From Lycorma delicatula (taxonomy: Eukaryota > Arthropoda > Insecta > Hemiptera > Fulgoridae), in NCBI RefSeq assembly GCF_047948215.1, contig NC_134460.1, positions 148,050,049-148,114,048 on the forward strand: a DNA stretch of 64,000 nt, written 5' to 3'. Of the stretch, positions 1 through 21,800 are shown in pieces. Position 1 is the stretch's first letter. Every line of letters starts with the position of its first letter. The notes under the pieces are model-generated. The model was not told where the DNA came from, made no database searches, and worked only from the letters and a program-made list of their open reading frames with translations. Both the position numbers and the translations under genes were made by a program.

Positions 1-1080
1 GGATTGAGCCTTCTCATGTTTACTTTGTTGTATCTGTTGAGTAGACTCGATCTTGGAATCAATGATTCTTTCTATTATTGTCGCGAGACTTGGCGCCATC
101 GTATTAAGCAACTGCTCCACGTTGATTTTAGGTGTGGGGGGAGCAGCAGCTGCTTCTGCGTATGAAGTCGATGGTCTAGGTGTACGTAGGTTAACAATCT
201 TCTTCGCTTCAGGGTAGCTGACTTTTTGAAGCGTTTTAACCTCCTGAATGGCTGTTTCTGATTTGTATACTGGGCAGTTCCTGGATCGACAGTTATGGTG
301 CCCTTTACAATTAATGCAGACTGGAGGGTCTTTACATGGATCACCCTCATGTATCTTCGATCCGCATATACAAATTTCCTGCGCTTCACATCTAGCGGCA
401 GTGTGTCCGAAACGTTGACATCTAAAACATCTCATCGGCTGCGGAATAAATGCCCGTACATCAAGCCGATGGATGCCAGCTCGTACCTTTTCAGGAAGAC
501 TTGGCCTATTGAATGTCAATACATGAGAGGCCGAAGGAAGAATCTCACCGTTTCGTCTCATAGAAAGTCTGCGACAATGTGTCACTCCCTGGCTAGACAT
601 TTCCTGCACTATTTCTTCTTCAGTACAGTTAAGAAGATCACGGCAAACAACAACTCCTCTAGATGAATTGAGTGTACTATGCGGTTGGACAGTAACCGCA
701 AATTCACCGATCTTCTTCAACGCCTGGACTTTCTGACTTTGCATGTCGTTTATAGTTTCGACATGTAATCCGTTAAACGTCTTACGGATATCCTTGACAG
801 GACCACCAGCACAATTTGTAATCTCTCTAGCAATTAAGAATGGACTTACCTTTTGGAAGTTACCATTCTCTTTTGTAATGACCAAAAATCTTGGTTTGGG
901 AACATTATTACCAAACAAAGCTTTTCTCAAATCTTTACTGATTTTATCAGCATCTTTTCTAATTCTATCACTCTCTTTACTTTTTTTCCGCTTCGCTTGT
1001 GGCGAATCGGCGGTTTCTAAACGAGGGTGTTTACGTGCACCCTCTGCCACGTGAGTTTGTTCAGGAAAATTCATGAACAT
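1..1080 (-). CDS. LINE ORF1 gag-like protein, N-terminal 360 codons (partial)
   Basis: Reading starts at ATG 1080 (minus strand) and stays open to position 1, where the window cuts it. It is the counterpart of the complete ORF1 at 5336-6994 with the same frame and no indel. Differences are scattered substitutions, for example a short run near 960-985 that changes SDKLRKD to SDRIRKD and another near the start that changes PEQSNVA to PEQTHVA. The RRM-like N-terminal half and all three zinc knuckles are present and their Cys/His residues are retained. The product should bind element RNA in a ribonucleoprotein particle, as known for LINE ORF1 proteins. An in-frame stop (TAG) lies upstream, so the ATG at 1080 is the likely start; a second ATG lies two codons later. 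Confidence 0.85.
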   Translation of the reverse strand, partial: MFMNFPEQTHVAEGARKHPRLETADSPQAKRKKSKESDRIRKDADKISKDLRKALFGNNVPKPRFLVITKENGNFQKVSPFLIAREITNCAGGPVKDIRKTFNGLHVETINDMQSQKVQALKKIGEFAVTVQPHSTLNSSRGVVVCRDLLNCTEEEIVQEMSSQGVTHCRRLSMRRNGEILPSASHVLTFNRPSLPEKVRAGIHRLDVRAFIPQPMRCFRCQRFGHTAARCEAQEICICGSKIHEGDPCKDPPVCINCKGHHNCRSRNCPVYKSETAIQEVKTLQKVSYPEAKKIVNLRTPRPSTSYAEAAAAPPTPKINVEQLLNTMAPSLATIIERIIDSKIESTQQIQQSKHEKAQS

Positions 1081-5170
<4,090 letters not shown>

Positions 5171-5195
5171 TTCTTTTTTCTTTTTGAGGTTTTTA

Positions 5196-5225
5196 GGGGC
5201 ATCGACTACTTTGGTCATTAGCCCC
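5196..5225 (-). other. 3'-terminal hairpin of gag-only LINE
   Basis: On the minus strand GGGGC and GCCCC form a 5-bp stem. An inner GAC/GTC pairing lies around a 7-nt loop. The hairpin lies 26 nt before the start of the (AAT)n tract. Similar GGGGC...GCCCC 3' ends followed by short microsatellite tails are, from memory, common in insect LINEs, and LINE 3' stem-loops are known template signals for reverse transcriptase. Function here is inference. Confidence 0.5.
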
Positions 5226-5335
5226 ATCCCACTTCAAAAAAAAAAAAAAAATAAAAAAAAAGGTTCTTTAATTCATATTTCCATGAAGAAAATAAGTGAG
5301 CAAAATTTCAATCTTCTAATTTAAAAAACCACAAA

Positions 5336-6994
5336 TTACCGCCTAGGCTTTCCTTTCGGCCAACCTTTTTTACACCGCTTTTCCATCCTGCGAACGGCCT
5401 CAACTTCCGACGACAGAGTGTCTGAGGCTTCGGACATGGCTTCGTCTTCTCTTTCTGACGCCAATGACGTTCGCCGGCTTACATCAGGTGATGAAAGCTT
5501 CAATGGTGCTGTGAGCATCGTTGCAATTGAGTCTAAACTTGCAACCGATGCACTTTCGGCGGCTGATGAACTCGATTCGATATCTAAGGCTGTGCTTGGG
5601 CCGGCTGATACAGATGCTCTCGCCGCAGTTGTTCTCTGAGCTTTTGGGGCCTCTGTAGGTACGGTTTTAATATCGTCTGTGTCTGGTGCTTTTTCGATAG
5701 TTACTTGCACCTCCATTTTGGTTGACGCAGATTTTTCCTGTACTCTTGTCACAGTATCCTTAGCTATATGAGTCGTCGTCGGGGTGATCTTTAGATCTTT
5801 GTCGAATAAATCAAGATTTTTCTTCATTACGTCTATTGCTGGAGTTATAATCGAGGATTTTGCCGGTTTTTTAAACTGCGCTGGTGCGGGTCTTCTGTCG
5901 GCGACGTCAGTCCGGGATTGAGCCTTCTCATGTTTACTTTGTTGTATCTGTTGAGTAGACTCGATCTTGGAATCAATGATTCTTTCTATTATTGTCGCGA
6001 GACTTGGCGCCATCGTATTAAGCAACTGTTCCACGTTGATTTTAGGTGTGGGGGGAGCAGCAGCTGCTTCTGCGTATGAAGTCGATGGTCTAGGTGTACG
6101 TAGGTTAACAATCTTCTTCGCTTCAGGGTAGCTGACTTTTTGAAGCGTTTTAACCTCCTGAATGGCCGTTTCTGATTTGTATACTGGGCAGTTCCTGGAT
6201 CGACAGTTATGGTGCCCTTTACAATTAATGCAGACTGGAGGGTCTTTACATGGATCACCCTCATGTATCTTCGATCCGCATATACAAATTTCCTGCGCTT
6301 CACATCTAGCGGCAGTGTGTCCGAAACGTTGACATCTAAAACATCTCATCGGCTGCGGAATAAATGCCCGTACATCAAGCCGATGGATGCCAGCTCGTAC
6401 CTTTTCAGGAAGACTTGGCCTATTGAATGTCAATACATGAGAGGCCGAAGGAAGAATCTCACCATTTCGTCTCATAGAAAGTCTGCGACAATGTGTCACT
6501 CCCTGACTAGACATTTCCTGCACTATTTCTTCTTCAGTACAGTTAAGAAGATCACGGCAAACAACAACTCCTCTAGATGAATTAAGGGTACTATGCGGTT
6601 GGACAGTAACCGCAAATTCGCCGATCCTCTTCAACGCCTGGACTTTCTGACTTTGCATGTCGTTTATAGTTTCGACATGTAATCCGTTAAACGTCTTACG
6701 GATATCCTTGACAGGACCACCAGCACAATTTGTAATCTCTCTAGCAATTAAGAATGGACTTACCTTTTGGAAGTTACCATTCTGTTTTGTAATGACCAAA
6801 AATCTTGGTTTGGGAACATTATTACCAAACAAAGCTTTTCTCAAATCTTTACTGATTTTATCAGCATCTTTTCTTAACTTATCACTCTCCTTGCTTTTTT
6901 TCCGCTTCGCTTGTGGCGAATCGGCGGTTTCTAAACGAGGGTGTTTACGTGCACCCTCTGCCACGTTAGATTGTTCAGGAAAATTCATGAACAT
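5336..6994 (-). CDS. LINE ORF1 gag-like RNA-binding protein (552 aa)
   Basis: This intact ORF1 starts at ATG 6994 and ends at TAA 5336. The frame is open six codons further upstream to a TTG, then a TAG, so 6994 is the first ATG. Residues about 15-55 are basic and lysine-rich (KRKKSKESDK). Residues about 60-215 form the RRM-like region of I/Jockey-type ORF1 proteins. Three zinc knuckles follow: C218-x2-C-x4-H-x4-C231, an unusual C237-x-C-x4-H-x4-C249, and C255-x2-C-x3-H-x6-C269. Residues about 300-540 are Ser/Thr/Ala-rich and probably disordered, ending in a basic KKGWPKGKPRR tail. The expected role is binding and packaging element RNA for target-primed reverse transcription. The frame is fully intact and there is no ORF2 downstream, so the enzyme must come in trans. 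Confidence 0.9.
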   Translation of the reverse strand: MFMNFPEQSNVAEGARKHPRLETADSPQAKRKKSKESDKLRKDADKISKDLRKALFGNNVPKPRFLVITKQNGNFQKVSPFLIAREITNCAGGPVKDIRKTFNGLHVETINDMQSQKVQALKRIGEFAVTVQPHSTLNSSRGVVVCRDLLNCTEEEIVQEMSSQGVTHCRRLSMRRNGEILPSASHVLTFNRPSLPEKVRAGIHRLDVRAFIPQPMRCFRCQRFGHTAARCEAQEICICGSKIHEGDPCKDPPVCINCKGHHNCRSRNCPVYKSETAIQEVKTLQKVSYPEAKKIVNLRTPRPSTSYAEAAAAPPTPKINVEQLLNTMAPSLATIIERIIDSKIESTQQIQQSKHEKAQSRTDVADRRPAPAQFKKPAKSSIITPAIDVMKKNLDLFDKDLKITPTTTHIAKDTVTRVQEKSASTKMEVQVTIEKAPDTDDIKTVPTEAPKAQRTTAARASVSAGPSTALDIESSSSAAESASVASLDSIATMLTAPLKLSSPDVSRRTSLASEREDEAMSEASDTLSSEVEAVRRMEKRCKKGWPKGKPRR

Positions 6995-7531
6995 TGATCC
7001 CTTCTGTAGCAAGGCTAGCCGCCGGGGTACACCCCCACTCCAGGGCTACTAACCTTGGAGGTCCGATCCGGTACTCCGGTGGAACCGGCATATGTCCTGG
7101 CAGAGAGCGGATGCGCAGTCTCTGCACTGACTCCAGGCTCCTACTCACCGAAGCTTTCAGAGCTCCCATGCACCGACATACATGGGCACCATTGCTACAT
7201 GCTTGCCATCGCAGGGGGCATGTGGACAACGGAAGGGTCTCCGTTACACCTGCAATAACATTGACCCTGGCCGCCACATCGCCAGCTCTAAGAATGGTAT
7301 GAATCCATATCCAAAATCATAAGTTACTCCATTTCCTGCAGGTAGCCAAAAATCCAGTCCATTTAGTGACCTGAAGTTGGAACCAGGTCAAACTTAACAA
7401 TGCATAACCGAGGAATTTACTCGGAACCCCGTTAGCCAGCTATATGTGATGTACAAAGGTACAGCTGTTGCCGCCCTGGACGTGGAACATAGATGTTGTG
7501 TTCCGGACGTGGGGATTATCTACCTCAGGGC
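6995..7531 (-). promoter_or_regulatory. 5' leader of complete gag-only LINE, with overlapping 100-codon frame
   Basis: The leader is GC-richer than its surroundings and starts at exactly the same base as copy 1. A 100-codon frame (7277 to 6975 on the minus strand) starts in the leader and overlaps the ORF1 start by 20 nt in another frame. Its translation is the same in both copies, but the nucleotide sequence there is also identical, so this is no evidence of selection. The leader is expected to hold an internal promoter, as in other full-length LINEs. Confidence 0.5.
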
Positions 7532-14317
<6,786 letters not shown>

Positions 14318-15244
14318 GTCTGTCAATATCGCATAATTATTACTTACATTTAGTTACTTTTGACGTTTATCATTCCTCGGCGTTGCCTTAAATGGACTGT
14401 TTCTTTTTCTTTCGTATTGTTTTATTTCATTATTTTTAAAATTTAATTGTACTGAAACGCACCGATCAATTCCGTGTACAATGACTTCTTATTACATATC
14501 TATTTAAGTCTCTATCACTGTACGTATGCGATTACGATCGCGTACTGTAATCGGTTTTAATTACAGTGTGCGATTATCAATAGAAAAATAAATAAAATTA
14601 AAAATCCTTTACGAAAATGAAAAAAAAAAATCACTATCGTAAGAATTAAGAAATATTGGTTTTTCCCTAATACAGAGCACCGAGCGAGCATTAACTGTTA
14701 TTTTCACTTCTTGTGTCCCAAATATAGATCTAACGGGGCCAAAACCCAAAATCGGTAAAAAGCTCTGTTCTCGGAGGAACCGGTCGGATTACGGGACTAA
14801 CATTCCTACTCGAAAACTCCATTACTCTCTTGGGCTAATTGACGATTTTGTGTCAAGCTATATATATTTTTTATTATTTAGTTATATCCATTCGTTTCTA
14901 TTACCTGCTAATCCTTTTACACCGGCAAATTAATTACACTTTACGTACTGTTTATATATCTCCGTTTTTCTCTGTAGTTTTTTCCATCTAAGCATTCCTA
15001 AGCTACCAGACTAACTAAACTCGGTCGCCTTAATTCAGTCCGCCAATTTAGTTCGTCTCTTTAAATTTCTCTCTTTTCTTAGGCATCTTAAAGATCTATT
15101 TATTCACTTTGCATTTATCAATTCGCCTAATATTCAAAATTCTCCTTAAGACCGCTCTTCAAAGTCTTCTATTCTTTTCCTTTCTAATTTTATTATTGTC
15201 CTTATAAAATATTAATTAATATTAAATTTCATTAATAGAATAAT
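14318..15244. other. AT-rich unannotated DNA flanking the giant array
   Basis: This is the first non-repetitive sequence beyond the array. I see no coding similarity. An imperfect inverted repeat of about 13 bp per arm lies near 14542-14574 (CGCGTACTGTAAT against ATTACAGTGTGCG). It is the natural anchor for checking the array length. Confidence 0.5.
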
Positions 15245-15837
15245 GTTTTATTATAACACACCAAACCGTAACCTTTTGACTGTGTAATGATCGTACGTGC
15301 GATGGACGAGAGTTTTCAGCCGCCCGTTGTCTGAAATTCTGCTTGTTTACAGATCTACTGATATGGAAATGAACCTCATCCGACATGAAAAGGTTGTCGA
15401 AAAATCGAGGTCGCGATTAATCTTTTCAATTATTTTCTCACAGGAATTGTTGTCGCACCGCGTAGTCTGTTTGGTTTCAGTTCCTGTACAACTTGAATTT
15501 TGTAAGGGTTAAACTTCAAATCACTCTGGAGTTCTCGGCGGACGGTAATTCGGTTTTGGATCAATGTTGCTGCGTTTCCTTGCCGATCGCCCTGGTCTCC
15601 TTCCGACCTGTTTCCATGTTTTCTGGAGTTCATTGACATCCTAGTGGATTCTTTTTTAGAGCTGAACCCGTCTCCTCGAAATTCTCAACCCGTCTCTTGG
15701 TTAGATGGAATGTGACGTCCTAAATTGTAGTGACGTCGAAATTCCCGTTCAGCAGCAGTCACACAGTCACCATTCTTATAAAATGCCTTCACGGCAAACG
15801 CACGTTGTACACCGACCCACCGGTCCACGGTTACTAA
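15245..15837 (-). pseudogene. mariner/IS630-type DDE transposase relic (DUF4817-like N-terminus)
   Basis: Pieces in shifting minus-strand frames follow the order of this transposase family. They are an N-terminal helix-turn-helix block with AFAVKAFYKNGD and REFRRHYNLG (about 15837-15720), FEETGSALKKNPLG (about 15690-15650), DLKFNPYKIQVVQELKP (about 15530-15475), then one open stretch with the first catalytic Asp in FMSDEVHFHI, VNKQNF and QKVTVWC (about 15405-15255). Several frameshifts and stops separate these blocks, and everything after VTVWC is missing, including the second and third catalytic acidic residues. It is a dead, 3'-truncated copy; terminal inverted repeats were not found. Confidence 0.75.
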
Positions 15838-17540
15838 ACGGCAGGTGTTGTGCACGGAAGGATGGCACTCTCACCTTTCTACCAGATCCTCAGGGTTGCC
15901 ACTATTACTTTCAAAATGTCCCGTTTCCCTATGCTACCTTGTATTTTTGTAAACCTTTTGTAATGTAATTCCTATATCTTTTTTCATTCGATTTAATTTT
16001 GATCGGGTAATTTTTTAGCGGCAAAAGAATTATTGTTACAGTATATTTCAAAAAAGGCCTCTAGAGAAAAAAATCTGACGATACGAGACCAGGAGACTTG
16101 ACAGCCGTAATATTCTTGAAATTTGACAAGTTATAAATTTTGTTTAAAATTATGTCACTGAATGTACTACGTCACAGCTTTTTTTATATGTGCAATAAAT
16201 TTATGTGGACCCTTATTTACAATGTTCTTTTAAAAAAAAAATTCAATAATACAATTTCCTTCAACGAAAATTCAACTTTTTATTATAGAAAGGCGTTCTT
16301 GAAAATCATATGTGTTTTACTGCTCCCGATCCGGTTACAAGTAGCAGGTTAAATGAAATTAGAATGAACAATTATCGTCTGATATCGTAAGTTACTATTT
16401 ACGTTCGCAGAACTTAAATTCTTATTACACATAAAATTCTAAAATTCGAATTAAATACATATAACAGATTTATTGATTTACATTCATTTAAAATTTTCGA
16501 TTTGCATACTCATTTTTTAAAGTAAAAAATAACAAAGTTAAAATGTAATATATATAATACACAAAACAAAAATCTTAAAATATACTGCAATGAAAATAAA
16601 ATATTAAATTAAACGTATGAAAAGTTGATGCAGTAAAGGTCAAGGGTATAATAGAATGAAGATAAACTCATATCCTGAAGTTATATACATACAATTAATT
16701 CTTAGACCGTTCTCGCAATTTTATATTTATTACGATAAATGTGAAAATGTAGTTATAACTTAGCGTAACCTTAAATTTTAATTCGGTTTCCGCTAACAGA
16801 AAGTTAGAATATTAATTTAATTTTAAAGAACGCTTAAAAATATAAGATCGATTAAAAAATTTACACGGTTAACTCCGAACTTACTGATACCGTAGCGTAT
16901 CAGTAAGTTTATTATAAGAAAAAAATCTGAGCTTTCAAAGAATTATTTAGTTTACAGGCCGATAGTTTTACAGGCTTTCGTACACTTTCTTTTGGATTTG
17001 GTCCCAAATCGAAATAAATTTTCCTCGCTAAGTCAAAACGACGTACGTCATAAGACACGGTTTCACAAAATAAAAGGAACACATTTATTATTATTTTCTA
17101 CTTCTTCATATAAGCTACGAAACAGGTAAAGCGACTGCAATACAATAGGTATCAGTAAGGGTTGTTTACTGATAAAGTAATGTCATTCATAAACAAATAC
17201 CTAGTCCGTGTGGCAGAGTGATCGTTATATCGCTCCCAAATATTGAATATCACCTGCATTTTTGTAGACCTTACAGTGATATGCAAGAGTTCATTTGGCG
17301 ATCGGTCAAATAGGAAACGGGAACGGTTCATACGTACATCTAAATTATGAAATAAAAGTCATTTGGACCATTAATTTTCATATATTCAAGTAATTCTCTA
17401 TCTGGCGCAAAATTATGCGCGATGGATGTACCCATATTAAGAAGGCCACACGGCCATCATACATATACGTGTACGTATTTGATATCTCTATAATTTTCTT
17501 AAAAACTAGTTTTTAAGTGTCTTCGGACACTTTATATATG
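15838..17540. other. AT-rich unannotated DNA
   Basis: No coding similarity was recognised. It contains the perfect inverted repeat at 16878-16909, listed separately, and many short A/T runs. Confidence 0.4.
16878..16909. repeat. Perfect 13-bp inverted repeat
   Basis: The arms AACTTACTGATAC (16878-16890) and its reverse complement (16897-16909) enclose a 6-nt loop CGTAGC. It could be a short hairpin or chance; nothing nearby explains it. Confidence 0.7.
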
Positions 17541-17624
17541 TTTTTTTTTTGTTTTTAACCTCCGGGACCACAATCAGGTATCTCTTTAGAGGATGAGATG
17601 AATGATTTGTAGCGTGTGTGAAAA
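17541..17624 (-). mobile_element. SINE 3' fragment (head lost)
   Basis: Read on the minus strand this is the 3' domain of a SINE: a CATCTCATCCTCTAAAG-like block, then CCGGAGGTTAAAA and an A-rich tail (the plus-strand T run at 17541). The same domain appears in plus orientation at 57425-57531 and, more distantly, in the complete SINE at 41792-42086. The tRNA-like head is missing, so this copy is 5'-truncated. Confidence 0.6.
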
Positions 17625-18492
17625 TTACATTACACTTTAAAATATACGTTTCGTCTAAAAGTTGTATTTCCTGTACGGATAACCGAAGGCCAACAGTACA
17701 TCGTTTACAGATACATTTATTTATTAAGATTAAACACACCCGAATTTCAAATACCTCTATACAGAGTACTACTGCTGCTCGGCGTGTTGTCCAGGTCTAT
17801 TATCTTGAGTTTTGAGTTTTACAGCGGATCCGATGATATGAAAGCGTCTACTTTAACAGGGTTCCCGCCGAATTTTAACACTTGTTTTTCCTGATCTTAT
17901 GCTACTGCCGTTTATTCTGCAAAATATATATACACGTTTTATTTTTTTGCAGCCTCCACCATCCCCATAGCTACCGAACTCGCGCATATTTTTTAATGAT
18001 TTTTTTACAATAGATATTTAAAATTAGGCTATTTTTTTGTGATAAATTGTTTCAGAAAATTACATTGCGAAGTACAAAAAAAAAAACCATATTTAATAAG
18101 TTTCTTGGATAAAAATGAACATCAAGGTAACTAAATGTAACACCCATAAGAAATAAGAACTAACTAAAATAATTTTTAAAATAATTGGCTCGCATCTATT
18201 ATTGCTTAAATTTTTGTCGCAAAATGGAGTCTATATTATTTTCTAAAAAAAACAACATTTAATAACTCAGTTTGCATAAAAATGCTAAGAAACACAGATT
18301 TCTTAAAGGAAAACTGAAATCACTGTGACTAAAAGTAATGCAGATAAGAAAACTACAACGAAACCCCTTACTTTGTACAAAAAACAAACGTTGTTACTTA
18401 AAAAATATTTTGTCATTATTATTCAAACGTATCATCTCATTGCATACGTGTTATGTACGCATGAAACACAAGGCAATCTTTCTTCAATATCT
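17625..18492. other. AT-rich unannotated DNA
   Basis: No feature recognised apart from poly-A/T runs. Confidence 0.4.
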
Positions 18493-18828
18493 TTAGGTTC
18501 CTAATGGTTTGCTCTTTTCTAAAAGTTTAATTTTGGCGAGTGTCTGTTCTTCTACTGCCAAGTTTGTAGCAGTCAACTTTTTCCCTCCTTCCACCAGTTT
18601 TTTAATTTCTGCTTGCATTTTCCTTTTCAGGGCTCTATTTCATTTTTCTTGAAAGAAGTTTTTTCTATTTTTTACAAGACAATCTTTAAGATGGTCTTCT
18701 AGATCTTTTCACTGCAGCGAACGTTTTTTTGGTACTGAAAAGATTTTCCTTGGCCCCAGCACCTGCAATCGGGCAAAACCTTTTCGTTGATAAATTATCG
18801 TCTTTTCGTGCAATTCTCTACAAGAAGA
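18493..18828 (-). pseudogene. Unidentified decayed coding stretch
   Basis: One minus-strand frame stays coherent for about 112 codons from 18828 to a TAA at 18493, with only two internal stops. In this AT-rich background that is unusual. The residues are charged and lysine-rich (for example KDLEDHLKDCLVKN and KRKMQAEIKKLVEGG), which suggests a former coding region, possibly coiled-coil. A faint resemblance of GPRKIFSVPKKRSLQ followed by EDHL to the N-terminal DNA-binding part of pogo/jerky-type transposases is noted, but it is too weak for a call. Confidence 0.35.
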
Positions 18829-21800
18829 CATTTGTTAATGGAAAAACCACCTCTTGAAAATGCAATTCTCTGAAATTTTTTTGGAACTTTTGAAGACAAT
18901 TCCTGGTTTTTTTTAAGCAAGTCTTCTCATGCAGTAAAACTGTTGAAAAACTTTACGTGAAAGGAGCGGACGAAATATCTTACAGAGAGCGAACGGCGGA
19001 CTATTCCTGCGCTTCCGACTGCACAACGAACCTTTTTAAAACCATAAGGTAGAATATTTCACTCCGGTCTCATCACCGAGATTATGTTCTAATTTTATTC
19101 ACCAAATCTTATCTTTATATTTAATATTTTTTTTATAATTTATAGAAGTAATTAAAAAATAAATAAATGAAAGCAAAAACAACAGCTGACAACAAACAAA
19201 CAACATTGAAAAATAACACCGTAAATAACATAAATCCGAAGAAGCTGAAACTAAGGTAAACAAAAAGTACACAAAATTTTCAACTTTTGTATAAATTACG
19301 TAGGCCGACAATTTTACTTTCCCGTCTAGATAGCGCTACAGCTCTAAAAGGGAAAGTACTGTAATCGATCCCGTTTAGGCGAATGGAGTTTTCACCGGAT
19401 CTTGACGTTTTGACACCTAAGGAACCCAAGAAACCGGATGGAAATTTTCCGTATGTACGCGCGTTTGTTCGGTGTTGGCCTCTAAATCATCTTATACCTC
19501 CAGAACTACCCGACCGATTATGAACAAACTTGGTCAGATTACTTCTGAATATGGGGCGTTGCCATTAAATTTTCAACTTAAAAGGTCAAGGGGCGAGGCT
19601 GTAGAACAAGATCACCTCAGTATCTTGAGATTTCACCTAATTAAGGTCGTATTTTTCTTAGTCGCATTTGAAAACGATTAAAAAATATTTGCAAAATTTT
19701 ATTTACGCAAAACCGCACCCTCCCCCAAAAAAATTCTCTAAACTAGCGGCTAAGTGGGCATACAGCGTCAACAGTACCCGTGTCACCCGAAGAAGCGCTG
19801 GCATCGCAGTCCGCCATTTTAGAATTTTCCTTTTTCCCTGTAGGAAATTATCTTTTCCCTCGTCCTTTTGGATCGGGAAATTTGAAATTCCACAGGGTTT
19901 CCGACCAAATTATTTTTTACACTTTAAATATTAATTATTTACTTCATTTAGTTTAGTTAATATTTCAAAGGTCGGTAGCACTGACGTACAGCTGTTGTAG
20001 TCATCTTCTATGTTGTGAAGTCACAGGTGAGCGGTAGAATTAAATACATTAATAATATTTAAAGTGAAAAAGCAACTCGGCATGGCCGGGTCTCGTGAAC
20101 TCGATCGCCCGGTCGACTCGGTACCCGGTGCGTTAAGCCTCGCGGCTACACCGGTCCGCCGACGGTACAACCGAAATCTGTTCTATGAAAGTTGTTAAAT
20201 TACATTAGTTTAGTTAGTGCCGACCGTCGCAAATTAAATTAGTTAGTACCGCCACAAATTAATATGCGCGAATTAGATACGGTATGTGCGCGCGCTTTAG
20301 TTAGAATCAGTGAATTAAAAAGACCGAAAAATATTATATTAAAATAAAACGATAAATATGTTAAATTAAGTCGTGTGTGTAAGCTGCGCATCAGAAACAA
20401 CCCAGGAGTAGTAGGAGATTCCCGGAATACGGCTCTCCTAGCCCAAGTCCAACAACTGTGTTTTCAGCTTTTTTCAGGACCGCTTAAGGACAACGCGATA
20501 ACTATCGACAACGACAGATACTAGTCCTGGTATTCCCTTCTACGTACGACTCGATCTTGTGTGTTAGCATCTGTATAAGATTTACAAATTACATAACCGA
20601 GACCGACCCCGTACACACATCAATTACACACTTACATACGTCGTTACGCATGTAATGATACATTTGGAGTAACGCAACTCTTAAGTTAGACGACTCTTCT
20701 AAGGTGAACAAATCGGCTTATATACTAAAAAGCGGCGGTCTGAGCATGCGCACATGTTCGCTAAAATCCGAACCCGTAATCTTCAGTACGTTTCCAAAAA
20801 AAAATATTAAAATTAGAGTACAAAAACATTAACAAAGGTCATTTTACCGTACACGCACGTACTTTACTAATACGCGTGATAAAATAAAAGCTAAATACAT
20901 AATAATTGTATAACCGTACTAATAATAATTCCCAAAGAAAAACGATAATGTATGTTTCACTATAGAGGTATTTATTTAATGTTTGGAAATTACTTCGCGA
21001 CGACTCATTTTTTTATTTTCAATTTACAACAGGAGTATTTATCGTACAGGCCACCGTTCACAATACGTAAAGTCATAACGTTAATCGTCAAAGGGTAACA
21101 ATATTAAAAATATTTAATAATTACAACCGAGAATCGTACAAATATTACTCGCACAAGAATGAATAAGGCAACTGTAAAAAACAATTTTTTTTAGATCGAT
21201 GCAGTACATTTAGCATTCACGTGCTACTGTACGTTCGGCTGTCGGCACAAAAACCTTTAATAAAATTAAAGATGGAGATTAACTGCTGGACCGGCGAGTG
21301 GCATGTTTTTAACTACAACGTCCAGTCGCGATACAGCATCCCTTCCGTTAGCGTCAGCAGTGCCGACAGTCCTTCAGACAACTAGGTAGAACTAATGCGC
21401 ATCTACGCGTTTACGGTTTCTAAAATTTGACAGGTAATAAAAGATTATATATTCTTACGTTTCGACTTTCCTCTGTTCCGATAGAAATGATTCATTCGTA
21501 TCTTTAAGGCTTCTTTCACACACGAACGGCTGCTGTGAGCGCAGCGCCGTTACACGATATTGCCCTGTAAACATGATCTTCCACACACAGATGGTTTGTA
21601 CTCGGATCAGTCACATTTATTACGTACATGAAGTGCGAACGCATTAAAGCTATGTTTTAAATAAACGAAGGAGGACTAAACTTCAACGGATCAATCCGAT
21701 AAATACGAAGGCATTTTTGTAAACTGCTGTTTGTGGAAGTCAAGGTGTCTCCTAAGATACCGTATTTCTTTATCGGAGAAATAAGGTATCTTCTGTGTAA

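Noticed and set aside
6209..6580. Plus-strand 123-codon frame antisense to gag, also present at 295-666
   Set aside because: Shadow of the intact gag ORF1 on the minus strand.
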